Source: Dermacentor variabilis
Taxonomy: Eukaryota; Arthropoda; Arachnida; Ixodida; Ixodidae
Length of the DNA: 64,000 nucleotides
Direction of reading: 5' to 3'
Assembly: GCF_050947875.1 (NCBI RefSeq)
Contig: NW_027460336.1
Location: 38,576 to 102,575, forward strand
In this document: positions 51,496 through 63,844 of the stretch, in pieces
How the letters are laid out: the number at the start of each line of letters is the position of its first letter
Numbering within the stretch: position 1 is the first letter of the stretch
Position numbers and translations under genes: made by a program
Notes under the pieces: model-generated
What the model was told of the DNA's origin: nothing
The model's input: the letters and a program-made list of their open reading frames with translations, nothing else
The model's database searches: none

Positions 51496-53500
51496 AAAAC
51501 GCGTTTTGGCACAAATCCATGTGCGGGTGCTAAAAAGGGCAGCATCGGCATGCTTTTCACGTCGTTTGGTAGAAATCCACACGCGCGTTCTGCCAAAAGC
51601 ACCATTTGCATGCATATAGTGTGGTTTTGCAGAAAACTGCGTCCGCGTCTACCAAAAGATGCATGCGCATGCTTAAAACGCGCTTTGGCACAAATCCATG
51701 TGCGGATGTTAAAAAGAGCAGCATCGGCATGCTTTTCACGTCGTTTGGTAGAAATCCACGTGCGCGTTCTGCCAAAAGCACCATTTGCATGCATATCGTG
51801 TGGTTTTGCAGAAAACTGCGTCCGCGTCTACCAAAAGATGCATGCGCATGCTTAAAACGCGTTTTGGCACAAATCCATGTGTGGGTGCTAAAAAGAGCAG
51901 CATCGGCATGCTTTTCACGTCGTTTGGTAGAAATCCACACGCGCGTTCTGCCAAAACCACCATTTGCATGCATATCGTGTGGTTTTGCAGAAAACTGCGT
52001 CCGCGTCTACCAAAAGATGCATGTGCATGCTAAAAACGCGTTTTGGCACAAATCCATGTGCGGGTGCTAAAAAGAGCACCATCGGCATGCTTTTCACGTC
52101 GTTTGGTAGAAATCCACGCGCGCGTTCTGCCAAAAGCACCATTTGCATGCCTATCGTGTGGTTTTGCAGAAAACTGCGTCCGCGTCTACCAAAAGATGCA
52201 TGCGCATGCTTAAAACGCGTTTTGGCACAAATCCATGTGCGGATGTTAAAAAGAGCAGCATCGGCATGCTTTTCACGTCGTTTGGTAGAAATCCACACGC
52301 GCGTTCTGCCAAAAGCACCATTTGCATGCATATCGTGTGGTTTTGCAGAAAACTGCGTCCGCGTCTACCAAAAGATGCATGCGCATGCTTAAAACGCGCT
52401 TTGGCACAAATCCATGTGCGGATGTTAAAAAGAGCAGCATCGGCATGCTTTTCACGTCGTTTGGTAGAAATCCACGCGCGCGTTCTGCCAAAAGCACCAT
52501 TTGCATGCCTATCGTATGGTTTTGCAGAAAACTGCGTCCGCGTCTACCAAAAGATGCATGCGCATGCTTAAAACGCGCTTTGGCACAAATCCATGTGCGG
52601 ATGTTAAAAAGAGCAACATCGGCATGCTTTTCACGTCGTTTGGTAGAAATCCACGCGCGCGTTCTGCCAAAAGCACCATTTGCATGCATATCGTGTGGTT
52701 TTGCAGAAAACTGCGTCCGCGTCTACCAAAAGATGCATGCGCATGCTTAAAACGCGTTTTGGCACAAATCCATGTGCGGGTGCTAAAAAGAGCAGCATCG
52801 GCATGCTTTTCACGTCGTTTGGTAGAAATCCACGCGCGCGTTCTGCCAAAAGCACCATTTGCATGCCTATCGTGTGGTTTTGCAGAAAACTGCGTCCGCG
52901 TCTACCAAAAGATGCATGCGCATGCTTAAAACGCGTTTTGGCACAAATCCATGTGCGGATGTTAAAAAGAGCAGCATCGGCATGCTTTTCACGTCGTTTG
53001 GTAGAAATCCACGCGCGCGTTCTGCCAAAAGCACCATTTGCATGCATATCGTGTGGTTTTGCAGAAAGCTGCGTCCGCGTCTACCAAAAGATGCATGCGC
53101 ATGCTTAAAACGCGTTTTGGCACAAATCCATGTGCGGGTGCTAAAAAGAGCAGCATCGGCATGCTTTTCACGTCGTTTGGTAGAAATCCACGCGCGCGTT
53201 CTGCAAAAAGCACCATTTGCATGCATATCGTGTGGTTTTGCAGAAAACTGCGTCCGCGTCTACCAAAAGATTCATGCGCATGCTTAAAACGCGTTTTGGC
53301 ACAAATCCATGTGCGGGTGCTAAAAAGAGCAGCATCTGCATGCTTTTCACGTCGTTTGGTAGAAATCCACACGCGCGTTCTGCCAAAAGTACCATTTGCA
53401 TGCCTATCGTGTGGTTTTGCAGAAAACTGCGTCCGCGTCTACCAAAAGATGCATGCGCATGCTTAAAACGCGCTTTGGCACAAATCCATGTGCGGATGTT

Positions 53501-56465
53501 AAAAAGAGCAGCATCGGCATGCTTTTCACGTCGTTTGGTAGAAATCCACGCGCGCGTTCTGCCAAAAGCACCATTTGCATGCATATCGTGTGGTTTTGCA
53601 GAAAACTGCGTCCGCGTCTACCAAAAGATGCATGCGCATGCTTAAAACGCGTTTTGGCACAAATCCATGTGCGGGTGCTAAAAAGAGCAGCATCGGCATG
53701 CTTTTCACGTCGTTTGGTAGAAATCCACACGCGCGTTCTGCCAAAAGCACCATTTGCATGCATATCGTGTGGTTTTGGAGAAAGCTGCGTCCGCGTCTAC
53801 CAAAAGATGCATGCGCATGCTTAAAACGCGTTTTGGCACAAATCCATGTGCGGGTGCTAAAAAGAGCAGCATCGGCATGCTTTTCACGTCGTTTGGTAGA
53901 AATCCACGCGCGCGTTCTGCCAAAAGCACCATTTGCATGCCTATCATGTGGTTTTGCAGAAAACTGCGTCCGCGTCTACCAAAAGATGCATGCGCATGCT
54001 TAAAACGCGCTTTGGCACAAATCCATGTGCGGATGTTAAAAAGAGCAGCATCGGCATGCTTTTCACGTCGTTTGGTAGAAATCCACGCGCGCGTTCTGCC
54101 AAAAGCACCATTTGCATGCATATCGTGTGGTTTTGCAGAAAACTGCGTCCGCGTCTACCAAAAGATGCATGCGCATGCTTAAAACGCGTTTTGGCACAAA
54201 TCCATGTGCGGGTGCTAAAAAGAGCAGCATCGGCATGCTTTTCACGTCGTTTGGTAGAAATCCACGCGCGCGTTCTGCCAAAAGCACCATTTGCATGCCT
54301 ATCGTGTGGTTTTGCAGAAAACTGCGTCCGCGTCTACCAAAAGATGCATGCGCATGCTTAAAACGCGTTTTGGCACAAATCCATGTGCGGATGTTAAAAA
54401 GAGCTGCATCGGCATGCTTTTCTCGTCGTTTGGTAGAAATCCACGCGCGCGTTCTGCCAAAAGCACCATTTGCATGCATATCGTGTGGTTTTGCAGAAAG
54501 CTGCGTCCGCGTCTACCAAAAGATGCATGCGCATGCTTAAAACGCGTTTTGGCACAAATCCATGTGCGGGTGCTAAAAAGAGCAGCATCGGCATGCTTTT
54601 CACGTCGTTTGGTAGAAATCCACGCGCGCGTTATGCCAAAAGCACCATTTGCATGCATACCGTGTGGTTTTGCAGAAAACTGCGTCCGCGTCTACCAAAA
54701 GATGCATGTGCATGCTAAAAACGCGTTTTGGCACAAATCCATGTGCGGGTGCTAAAAAGAGCAGCATCGGCATGCTTTTCACGTCGTTTGGTAGAAATCC
54801 ACGCGCGCGTTCTGCCAAAAGCACCATTTGCATGCATATCGTGTGGTTTTGCAGAAAACTGCGTCCGCGTCTACCAAAAGATGCATGCGCATGCTTAAAA
54901 CGCGTTTTGGCACAAATCCATGTGCGGGTGCTAAAAAGAGCAGCATCGGCATGCTTTTCACGTCGTTTGGTAGAAATCCACGCGCGCGTTCTGCCAAAAG
55001 CACCATTTGCATGCATATCGTGTGGTTTTGCAGAAAACTGCGTCCGCGTCTACCAAAAGATGCATGCGCATGCTTAAAACGCGTTTTGGCACAAATCCAT
55101 GTGCGGGTGCTAAAAAGAGCAGCATCGGCATGCTTTTCACGTCGTTTGGTAGAAATCCACACGCGCGTTCTGCCAAAAGCACCATTTGCATGCATATCGT
55201 GTGGTTTTGGAGAAAGCTGCGTCCGCGTCTACCAAAAGATGCATGCGCATGCTTAAAACGCGTTTTGGCACAAATCCATGTGCGGGTGCTAAAAAGAGCA
55301 GCATCGGCATGCTTTTCACGTCGTTTGGTAGAAATCCACGCGCGCGTTCTGCCAAAAGCACCATTTGCATGCCTATCATGTGGTTTTGCAGAAAACTGCG
55401 TCCGCGTCTACCAAAAGATGCATGCGCATGCTTAAAACGCGCTTTGGCACAAATCCATGTGCGGATGTTAAAAAGAGCAGCATCGGCATGCTTTTCACGT
55501 CGTTTGGTAGAAATCCACGCGCGCGTTCTGCCAAAAGCACCATTTGCATGCATATCGTGTGGTTTTGCAGAAAACTGCGTCCGCGTCTACCAAAAGATGC
55601 ATGCGCATGCTTAAAACGCGTTTTGGCACAAATCCATGTGCGGGTGCTAAAAAGAGCAGCATCGGCATGCTTTTCACGTCGTTTGGTAGAAATCCACGCG
55701 CGCGTTCTGCCAAAAGCACCATTTGCATGCCTATCGTGTGGTTTTGCAGAAAACTGCGTCCGCGTCTACCAAAAGATGCATGCGCATGCTTAAAACGCGT
55801 TTAGGCACAAATCCATGTGCGGATGTTAAAAAGAGCTGCATCGGCATGCTTTTCTCGTCGTTTGGTAGAAATCCACGCGCGCGTTCTGCCAAAAGCACCA
55901 TTTGCATGCATATCGTGTGGTTTTGCAGAAAGCTGCGTCCGCGTCTACCAAAAGATGCATGCGCATGCTTAAAACGCGTTTTGGCACAAATCCATGTGCG
56001 GGTGCTAAAAAGAGCAGCATCGGCATGCTTTTCACGTCGTTTGGTAGAAATCCACGCGCGCGTTATGCCAAAAGCACCATTTGCATGCATACCGTGTGGT
56101 TTTGCAGAAAACTGCGTCCGCGTCTACCAAAAGATGCATGTGCATGCTAAAAACGCGTTTTGGCACAAATCCATGTGCGGGTGCTAAAAAGAGCAGCATC
56201 GGCATGCTTTTCACGTCGTTTGGTAGAAATCCACGCGCGCGTTCTGCCAAAAGCACCATTTGCATGCATATCGTGTGGTTTTGCAGAAAACTGCGTCCGC
56301 GTCTACCAAAAGATGCATGCGCATGCTTAAAACGCGTTTTGGCACAAATCCATGTGCGGGTGCTAAAAAGAGCAGCATCGGCATGCTTTTCACGTCGTTT
56401 GGTAGAAATCCACGCGCGCGTTCTGCCAAAAGCACCATTTGCATGCATATCGTGTGGTTTTGCAG
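53501..56465. repeat. 8-monomer (1432 bp) tandem duplication
   Basis: Positions 53,501-55,033 match 54,933-56,465. The only difference I noticed is GTTTTGGC in the first copy against GTTTAGGC at 55,803. Shared tags in order are GGTTTTGGAGAAAGC, TATCATGTGG, GAGCTGCATC with TTTTCTCG, AGAAAGCTGCG, GTTATGCC and CATACCG. This is among the most recent-looking duplications in the window. Confidence 0.88.
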
Positions 56466-56976
56466 AAAGCTGCGTCCGCGTCTACCAAAAGATGCATGCG
56501 CATGCTTAAAACGCGTTTTGGCACAAATCCATGTGCGGGTGCTAAAAAGAGCAGCATCGGCATGCTTTTCACGTCGTTTGGTAGAAATCCACGCGCGCGT
56601 TATGCCAAAAGCACCATTTGCATGCATACCGTGTGGTTTTGCAGAAAACTGCGTCCGCGTCTACCAAAAGATGCATGTGCATGCTAAAAACGCGTTTTGG
56701 CACAAATCCATGTGCGGGTGCTAAAAAGAGCAGCATCGGCATGCTTTTCACGTCGTTTGGTAGAAATCCACGCGCGCGTTCTGCCAAAAGCACCATTTGC
56801 ATGCATATCGTGTGGTTTTGCAGAAAACTGCGTCCGCGTCTACCAAAAGATGCATGCGCATGCTTAAAACGCGTTTTGGCACAAATCCATGTGCGGGTGC
56901 TAAAAAGAGCAGCATCGGCATGCTTTTCACGTCGTTTGGTAGAAATCCACGCGCGCGTTCTGCCAAAAGCACCATT
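55853..56976. repeat. 3-monomer (537 bp) repeat overlapping the 8-monomer block
   Basis: Positions 55,853-56,439 match 56,390-56,976, sharing AGAAAGCTGCG (near 55,929 and 56,466), GTTATGCC (near 56,063 and 56,600) and CATACCG (near 56,091 and 56,628). It follows directly on the 8-monomer duplication. Confidence 0.8.
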
Positions 56977-58748
56977 TGCATGCCTATCGTGTGGTTTTGC
57001 AGAAAACTGCGTCCGCGTCTACCAAAAGATGCATGCGCATGCTTAAAACGCGTTTTGGCACAAATCCATGTGCGGGTGCTTAAAAGAGCAGCATCGGCAT
57101 GCTTTTCACGTCGTTTGGTAGAAATCCACACGCGCGTTCTGCCAAAAGCACCATTTGCATGCCTATCGTGTGGTTTTGCAGAAAACTGCGTCCGCGCCTA
57201 CCAAAAGATGCATGTGCATGCTAAAAACGCGATTTGGCACAAATCCATGTGCGGGTGCTAAAAAGAGCAGCATCGGCATGCTTTTCACGTCGTTTGGTAG
57301 AAATCCACGCGCGCGTTCTGCCAAAAGCACCATTTGCATGCCTATCGTGTGGTTTTGCAGAAAACTGCGTCCGCGTCTACCAAAAGATGCATGCGCATGC
57401 TTAAAACGCGCTTTGGCACAAATCCATGTGCGGATGTTGAAAAGAGCAGCATCGGTATGCTTTTCACGTCGTTTGGTAGAAATCCACGCGCGCGTTCTGC
57501 CAAAAGCACCATTTGCATGCATATCGTGTGGTTTTGCAGAAAACTGCGTCCGCGTCTACCAAAAGATGCATGCGCATGCTTAAAACGCGTTTTGGCACAA
57601 ATCCATGTGCGGATGTTAAAAAGAGCAGCATCGGCATGCTTTTCACGTCGTTTGGTAGAAATCCACGCGCGCGTTATGCCAAAAGCACCATTTGCATGCA
57701 TACCGTGTGGTTTTGCAGAAAACTGCGTCCGCGTCTACCAAAAGATGCATGTGCATGCTAAAAACGCGTTTTGGCACAAATCCATGTGCGGGTGCTAAAA
57801 AGAGCAGCATCGGCATGCTTTTCACGTCGTTTGGTAGAAATCCACGCGCGCGTTCTGCCAAAAGCACCATTTGCATGCATATCGTGTGGTTTTGCAGAAA
57901 ACTGCGTCCGCGTCTACCAAAAGATGCATGCGCATGCTTAAAACGCGTTTTGGCACAAATCCATGTGCGGGTGCTAAAAAGAGCAGCATCGGCATGCTTT
58001 TCACGTCGTTTGGTAGAAATCCACGCGCGCGTTCTGCCAAAAGCACCATTTGCATGCCTATCGTGTGGTTTTGCAGAAAACTGCGTCCGCGTCTACCAAA
58101 AGATGCATGCGCATGCTTAAAACGCGTTTTGGCACAAATCCATGTGCGGGTGCTTAAAAGAGCAGCATCGGCATGCTTTTCACGTCGTTTGGTAGAAATC
58201 CACACGCGCGTTCTGCCAAAAGCACCATTTGCATGCCTATCGTGTGGTTTTGCAGAAAACTGCGTCCGCGCCTACCAAAAGATGCATGTGCATGCTAAAA
58301 ACGCGATTTGGCACAAATCCATGTGCGGGTGCTAAAAAGAGCAGCATCGGCATGCTTTTCACGTCGTTTGGTAGAAATCCACGCGCGCGTTCTGCCAAAA
58401 GCACCATTTGCATGCCTATCGTGTGGTTTTGCAGAAAACTGCGTCCGCGTCTACCAAAAGATGCATGCGCATGCTTAAAACGCGCTTTGGCACAAATCCA
58501 TGTGCGGATGTTGAAAAGAGCAGCATCGGTATGCTTTTCACGTCGTTTGGTAGAAATCCACGCGCGCGTTCTGCCAAAAGCACCATTTGCATGCATATCG
58601 TGTGGTTTTGCAGAAAACTGCGTCCGCGTCTACCAAAAGATGCATGCGCATGCTTAAAACGCGTTTTGGCACAAATCCATGTGCGGATGTTAAAAAGAGC
58701 AGCATCGGCATGCTTTTCACGTCGTTTGGTAGAAATCCACGCGCGCGT
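56546..58748. repeat. 6-monomer (1074 bp) tandem duplication
   Basis: Positions 56,546-57,674 match 57,620-58,748 with no difference that I noticed. Tags in order are GTTATGCC, CATACCG, GGTGCTTAAAAG, CCGCGCCTACC, GCGATTTGGC, GATGTTGAAAAG and CATCGGTATGC. The two copies part at GTTATGCC (57,675) against GTTCTGCC (58,749). Confidence 0.87.
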
Positions 58749-59371
58749 TCTGCCAAAAGCACCATTTGCATGCATATCGTGTGGTTTTGCAGAAAACTGC
58801 GTCCGCGTCTACCAAAAGATGCATGCGCATGCTTAAAACGCGCTTTGGCACAAATCCATGTGCGGATGTTAAAAAGAGCAGCATCGGCATGCTTTTCACG
58901 TCGTTTGGTAGAAATCCACGCGCGCGTTCTGCCAAACGCACCATTTGCATGCATATCGTGTGGTTTTGCAGAAAACTGCGTCCGCGTCTACCAAAAGATG
59001 CATGCGCATGCTTAAAACGCGTTTTGGCACAAATCCATGTGCGGGTGCTAAAAAGAGCAGCATCGGCATGCTTTTCACGTCGTTTGGTAGAAATCCACAC
59101 GCGCGTTCTGCCAAAAGCACCATTTGCATGCATATCGTGTGGTTTTGCAGAAAACTGCGTCCGCGTCTACCAAAAGATGCATGTGCATGCTAAAAACGCG
59201 TTTTGGCACAAATCCATGTGCGGGTGCTAAAAAGAGCACCATCGGCATGCTTTTCACGTCGTTTGGTAGAAATCCACGCGCGCGTTCTGCCAAATGCACC
59301 ATTTGCATGCCTATCGTGTGGTTTTGCAGAAAACTGCGTCCGCGTCTACCAAAAGATGCATGCGCATGCTT

Positions 59372-59549
59372 AAAACGCGTTTTGCACAAATCCATGTGCG
59401 GATGTTAAAAAGAGCAGCATCGGCATGCTTTTCACGTCGTTTGGTAGAAATCCACACGCGCGTTCTGCCAAAAGCACCATTTGCATGCATATCGTGTGGT
59501 TTTGCAGAAAACTGCGTCCGCGCCTACCAAAAGATGCATGGGCATGCTA
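59372..59549. repeat. 178-bp monomer with a G deletion in sub-unit A
   Basis: GTTTTGCACAAA replaces GTTTTGGCACAAA near 59,385. The unit also ends with a rare CATGGGCATGCTA. Confidence 0.9.
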
Positions 59550-60086
59550 AAAACGCGTTTTGGCACAAATCCATGTGCGGGTGCTAAAAAGAGCAGCATC
59601 GGCATGCTTTTCACGTCGTTTGGTAGAAATCCACGCGCGCGTTCTGCCAAAAGCACCATTTGCATGCATATCGTGTGGTTTTGCAGAAAACTGCGTCCGC
59701 GTCTACCAAAAGATGCATGCGCATGCTTAAAACGCGTTTTGGCACAAATCCATGTGCGGGTGCTAAAAAGAGCAGCATCGGCATGCTTTTCACGTCGTTT
59801 GGTAGAAATCCACACGCGCGTTGTGCCAAGAGCACCATTTGCATGCATATCGTGTGGTTTTGCAGAAAACTGCGTCCGCGTCTACCAAAAGATGCATGTG
59901 CATGCTAAAAACCCGTTTTGGCACAAATCCATGTGCGGGTGCTAAAAAGAGCAGCATCGGCATGCTTTTCGCGTCGTTTGGTAGAAATCCACGCGCGCGT
60001 TCTACCAAAAGCATCATTTGCATGCATATCGTGTGGTTTTGCAGAAAACTGCGTCCGCGTCTACCAAAAGATGCATGCGCATGCTT

Positions 60087-60264
60087 AAAACGCGTTTTGG
60101 CATAAATCCATGTGCGGGTGCTAAAAGAGCAGCATCGGCATGCTTTTCACGTCGTTTGGTAGAAATCCACACGCGCGTTCTGCCAAAAGCACCATTTGCA
60201 CGCATATCGTGTGGTTTTGCAGAAAACTGCGTCCGCGTCTACCAAAAGATGCATGTGCATGCTA
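60087..60264. repeat. 178-bp monomer with an A deletion in the A-run
   Basis: GCTAAAAGAGC near 60,125, the same change as in the unit at 11,946. It also has GGCATAAATCC, shared with a unit near 43,995, and GCACGCATATC, shared with one near 44,455, so this stretch is related to 43.9-44.5 kb. Confidence 0.88.
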
Positions 60265-63200
60265 AAAACGCGTTTTGGCACAAATCCATGTGCGGGTGCT
60301 AAAAAGAGCAGCATCGGCATGCTTTTCACGTCGTTTGGTAGAAATCCAAGCGCGCGTTCTGCCAAAAGCACCATTTGCATGCATATCGTGTGGTTTTGCA
60401 GAAAACTGCGTCCGCGTCTACCAAAAGATGCATGCGCATGCTTAAAACGCGTTTTGGCACAAATCTATGTGCGGGTGCTAAAAAGAGCAGCATCGGCATG
60501 CTTTTCACGTCGTTTGGTAGAAATCCACGCGCGCGTTCTGCCAAAAGCACCATTTGCATGCCTATCGTGTGGTTTTGCAGAAAACTGCGTCCGCGTCTAC
60601 CAAAAGATGCATGCGCATGCTTAAAACGCGCTTTGGCACAAATCCATGTGCGGATGTTAAAAAGAGCAGCATCGGCATGCTTTTCACGTCGTTTGGTAGA
60701 AATCCACGCGCGCGTTCTGCCAAAAGCACCATTTGCATGCATATCGTGTGGTTTTGCAGAAAACTGCGTCCGCGTCTACCAAAAGATGCATGCGCATGCT
60801 TAAAACGCGTTTTGGCACAAATCCATGTGCGGATGTTAAAAAGAGCAGCATCGGCATGCTTTTCACGTCGTTTGGTAGAAATCCACGCGCGCGTTCTGCC
60901 AAAAGCACCATTTGCATGCCTATCGTGTGGTTTTGCAGCAAACTGCGTCCGCGTCTACCAAAAGATGCATGCGCATGCTTAAAACGCGCTTTGGCACAAA
61001 TCCATGTGCGGATGTTAAAAAGAGCAGCATCGGCATGCTTTTCACGTCGTTTGGTAGAAATCCACGCGCGCGTTCTGCCAAAAGCACCATTTGCATGCAT
61101 ATCGTGTGGTTTTGCAGAAAACTGCGTCCGCGTCTACCAAAAGATGCATGCGCATGCTTAAAACGCGTTTTGGCACAAATCCATGTGCGGGTGCTAAAAA
61201 GAGCTGCATCGGCATGCTTTTCACGTCGTTTGGTAGAAATCCACGCGCGCGTTCTGCCAAAAGCACCATTTGCATGCATATCGTGTGGTTTTGCAGAAAA
61301 CTGCGTCCGCGTCTACCAAAAGATGCATGCGCATGCTTAAAACGCGCTTTGGCACAAATCCATGTGCGGATGTTAAAAAGAGCAGCATCGGCATGCTTTT
61401 CACGTCGTTTGGTAGGAATCCACGCGCGCGTTCTGCCAAAAGCACCATTTGCATGCCTATCGTGTGGTTTTGCAGAAAACTGCGTCCGCGTCTACCAAAA
61501 GATGCATGCGCATGCTTAAAACGCGTTTTGGCTCAAATCCATGTGCGGATGTTAAAAAGAGCAGCATCGGCATGCTTTTCACGTCGTTAGGTAGAAATCC
61601 ACGCGCGCGTTCTGCCAAAAGCACCATTTGCATGCCTATCGTGTGGTTTTGCAGAAAACTGCGTCCGCGTCTACCAAAAGATGCATGCGCATGCTTAAAA
61701 CGCGTTTTGGCACAAATCCATGTGCGGATGTTAAAAAGAGCAGCATCGGCATGCTTTTCACGTCGTTTGGTAGAAATCCACGCGCGCGTTCTGCCAAAAG
61801 CACCATTTGCATGCATATCGTGTGGTTTTGCAGAAAACTGCGTCCGCGTCTACCAAAAGATGCATGCGCATGCTTAAAACGCGTTTTGGCACAAATCCAT
61901 GTGCGGGTGCTAAAAAGAGCAGCATCGGCATGCTTTTCACGTCGTTTGGTAGAAATCCACACGCGCGTTCTGCCAAAAGCACCATTTGCATGCCTATCGT
62001 GTGGTTTTGCAGAAAACTGCGTCCGCGTCTACCAAAAGATGCATGCGCATGCTTAAAACGCGCTTTGGCACAAATCCATGTGCGGATGTCAAAAAGAGCA
62101 GCATCGGCATGCTTTTCACGTCGTTTGGTAGAAATCCACGCGCGCGTTCTGCCAAAAGCACCATTTGCATGCATATCGTGTGGTTTTGCAGAAAACTGCG
62201 TCCGCGTCTACCAAATGATGCATGCGCATGCTTAAAACGCGCTTTGGCACAAATCCATGTGCGGATGTTGAAAAGAGCAGCATCGGTATGCTTTTCACGT
62301 CGTTTGGTAGAAATCCACGCGCGCGTTCTGCCAAAAGCACCATTTGCATGCATATCGTGTGGTTTTGCAGAAAACTGCGTCCGCGTCTACCAAAAGATGC
62401 ATGCGCATGCTTAAAACGCGTTTTGGCACAAATCCATGTGCGGATGTTAAAAAGAGCAGCATCGGCATGCTTTTCACGTCGTTTGGTAGAAATCCACGCG
62501 CGCGTTCTGCCAAAAGCACCATTTGCATGCATATCGTGTGGTTTTGCAGAAAACTGCGTCCGCGTCTACCAAAAGATGCATGCGCATGCTTAAAACGCGC
62601 TTTGGCACAAATCCATGTGCGGATGTTAAAAAGAGCAGCATCGGCATGCTTTTCACGTCGTTTGGTAGAAATCCACGCGCGCGTTCTGCCAAAAGCACCA
62701 TTTGCATGCATATCGTGTGGTTTTGCAGAAAACTGCGTCCGCGTCTACCAAAAGATGCATGCGCATGCTTAAAACGCGTTTTGGCACAAATCCATGTGCG
62801 GGTGCTAAAAAGAGCAGCATCGGCATGCTTTTCACGTCGTTTGGTAGAAATCCACACGCGCGTTCTGCCAAAAGCACCATTTGCATGCATATCGTGTGGT
62901 TTTGCAGAAAACTGCGTCCGCGTCTACCAAAAGATGCATGTGCATGCTAAAAACGCGTTTTGGCACAAATCCATGTGCGGGTGCTAAAAAGAGCAGCATC
63001 GGCATGCTTTTCACGTCGTTTGGTAGAAATCCACGCGCGCGTTCTGCCAAAAGCACCATTTGCATGCATATCGTGTGGTTTTGCAGAAAACTGCGTCCGC
63101 GTCTACCAAAAGATGCATGCGCATGCTTAAAACGCGTTTTGGCACAAATCCATGTGCGGGTGCTAAAAAGAGCAGCATCGGCATGCTTTTCACGTCGTTT

Positions 63201-63844
63201 GGTAGAAATCCACACGCGCGTTCTGCCAAAAGCACCATTTGCATGCCTATCGTGTGGTTTTGCAGAAAACTGCGTCCGCGTCTACCAAAAGATGCATGCG
63301 CATGCTTAAAACGCGCTTTGGCACAAATCCATGTGCGGATGTCAAAAAGAGCAGCATCGGCATGCTTTTCACGTCGTTTGGTAGAAATCCACGCGCGCGT
63401 TCTGCCAAAAGCACCATTTGCATGCATATCGTGTGGTTTTGCAGAAAACTGCGTCCGCGTCTACCAAAAGATGCATGCGCATGCTAAAAACGCGCTTTGG
63501 CACAAATCCATGTGCGGATGTTAAAAAGAGCAGCATCGGCATGCTTTTCACGTCGTTTGGTAGAAATCCACGTGCGCGTTCTGCCAAAAGCACCATTTGC
63601 ATGCATATCGTGTGGTTTTGCAGAAAACTGCGTCCGAGTCTACCAAAAGATGCATGCGCATGCTTAAAACGCGTTTTGGCACAAATCCATGTGCGGGTGC
63701 TAAAAAGAGCAGCATCGGCATGCTTTTCACGTCGTTTGGTAGAAATCCACACGCGCGTTCTGCCAAAACCACCATTTGCATGCATATCGTGTGGTTTTGC
63801 AGAAAACTGCGTCCGCGTCTACCAAAAGATGCATGTGCATGCTA

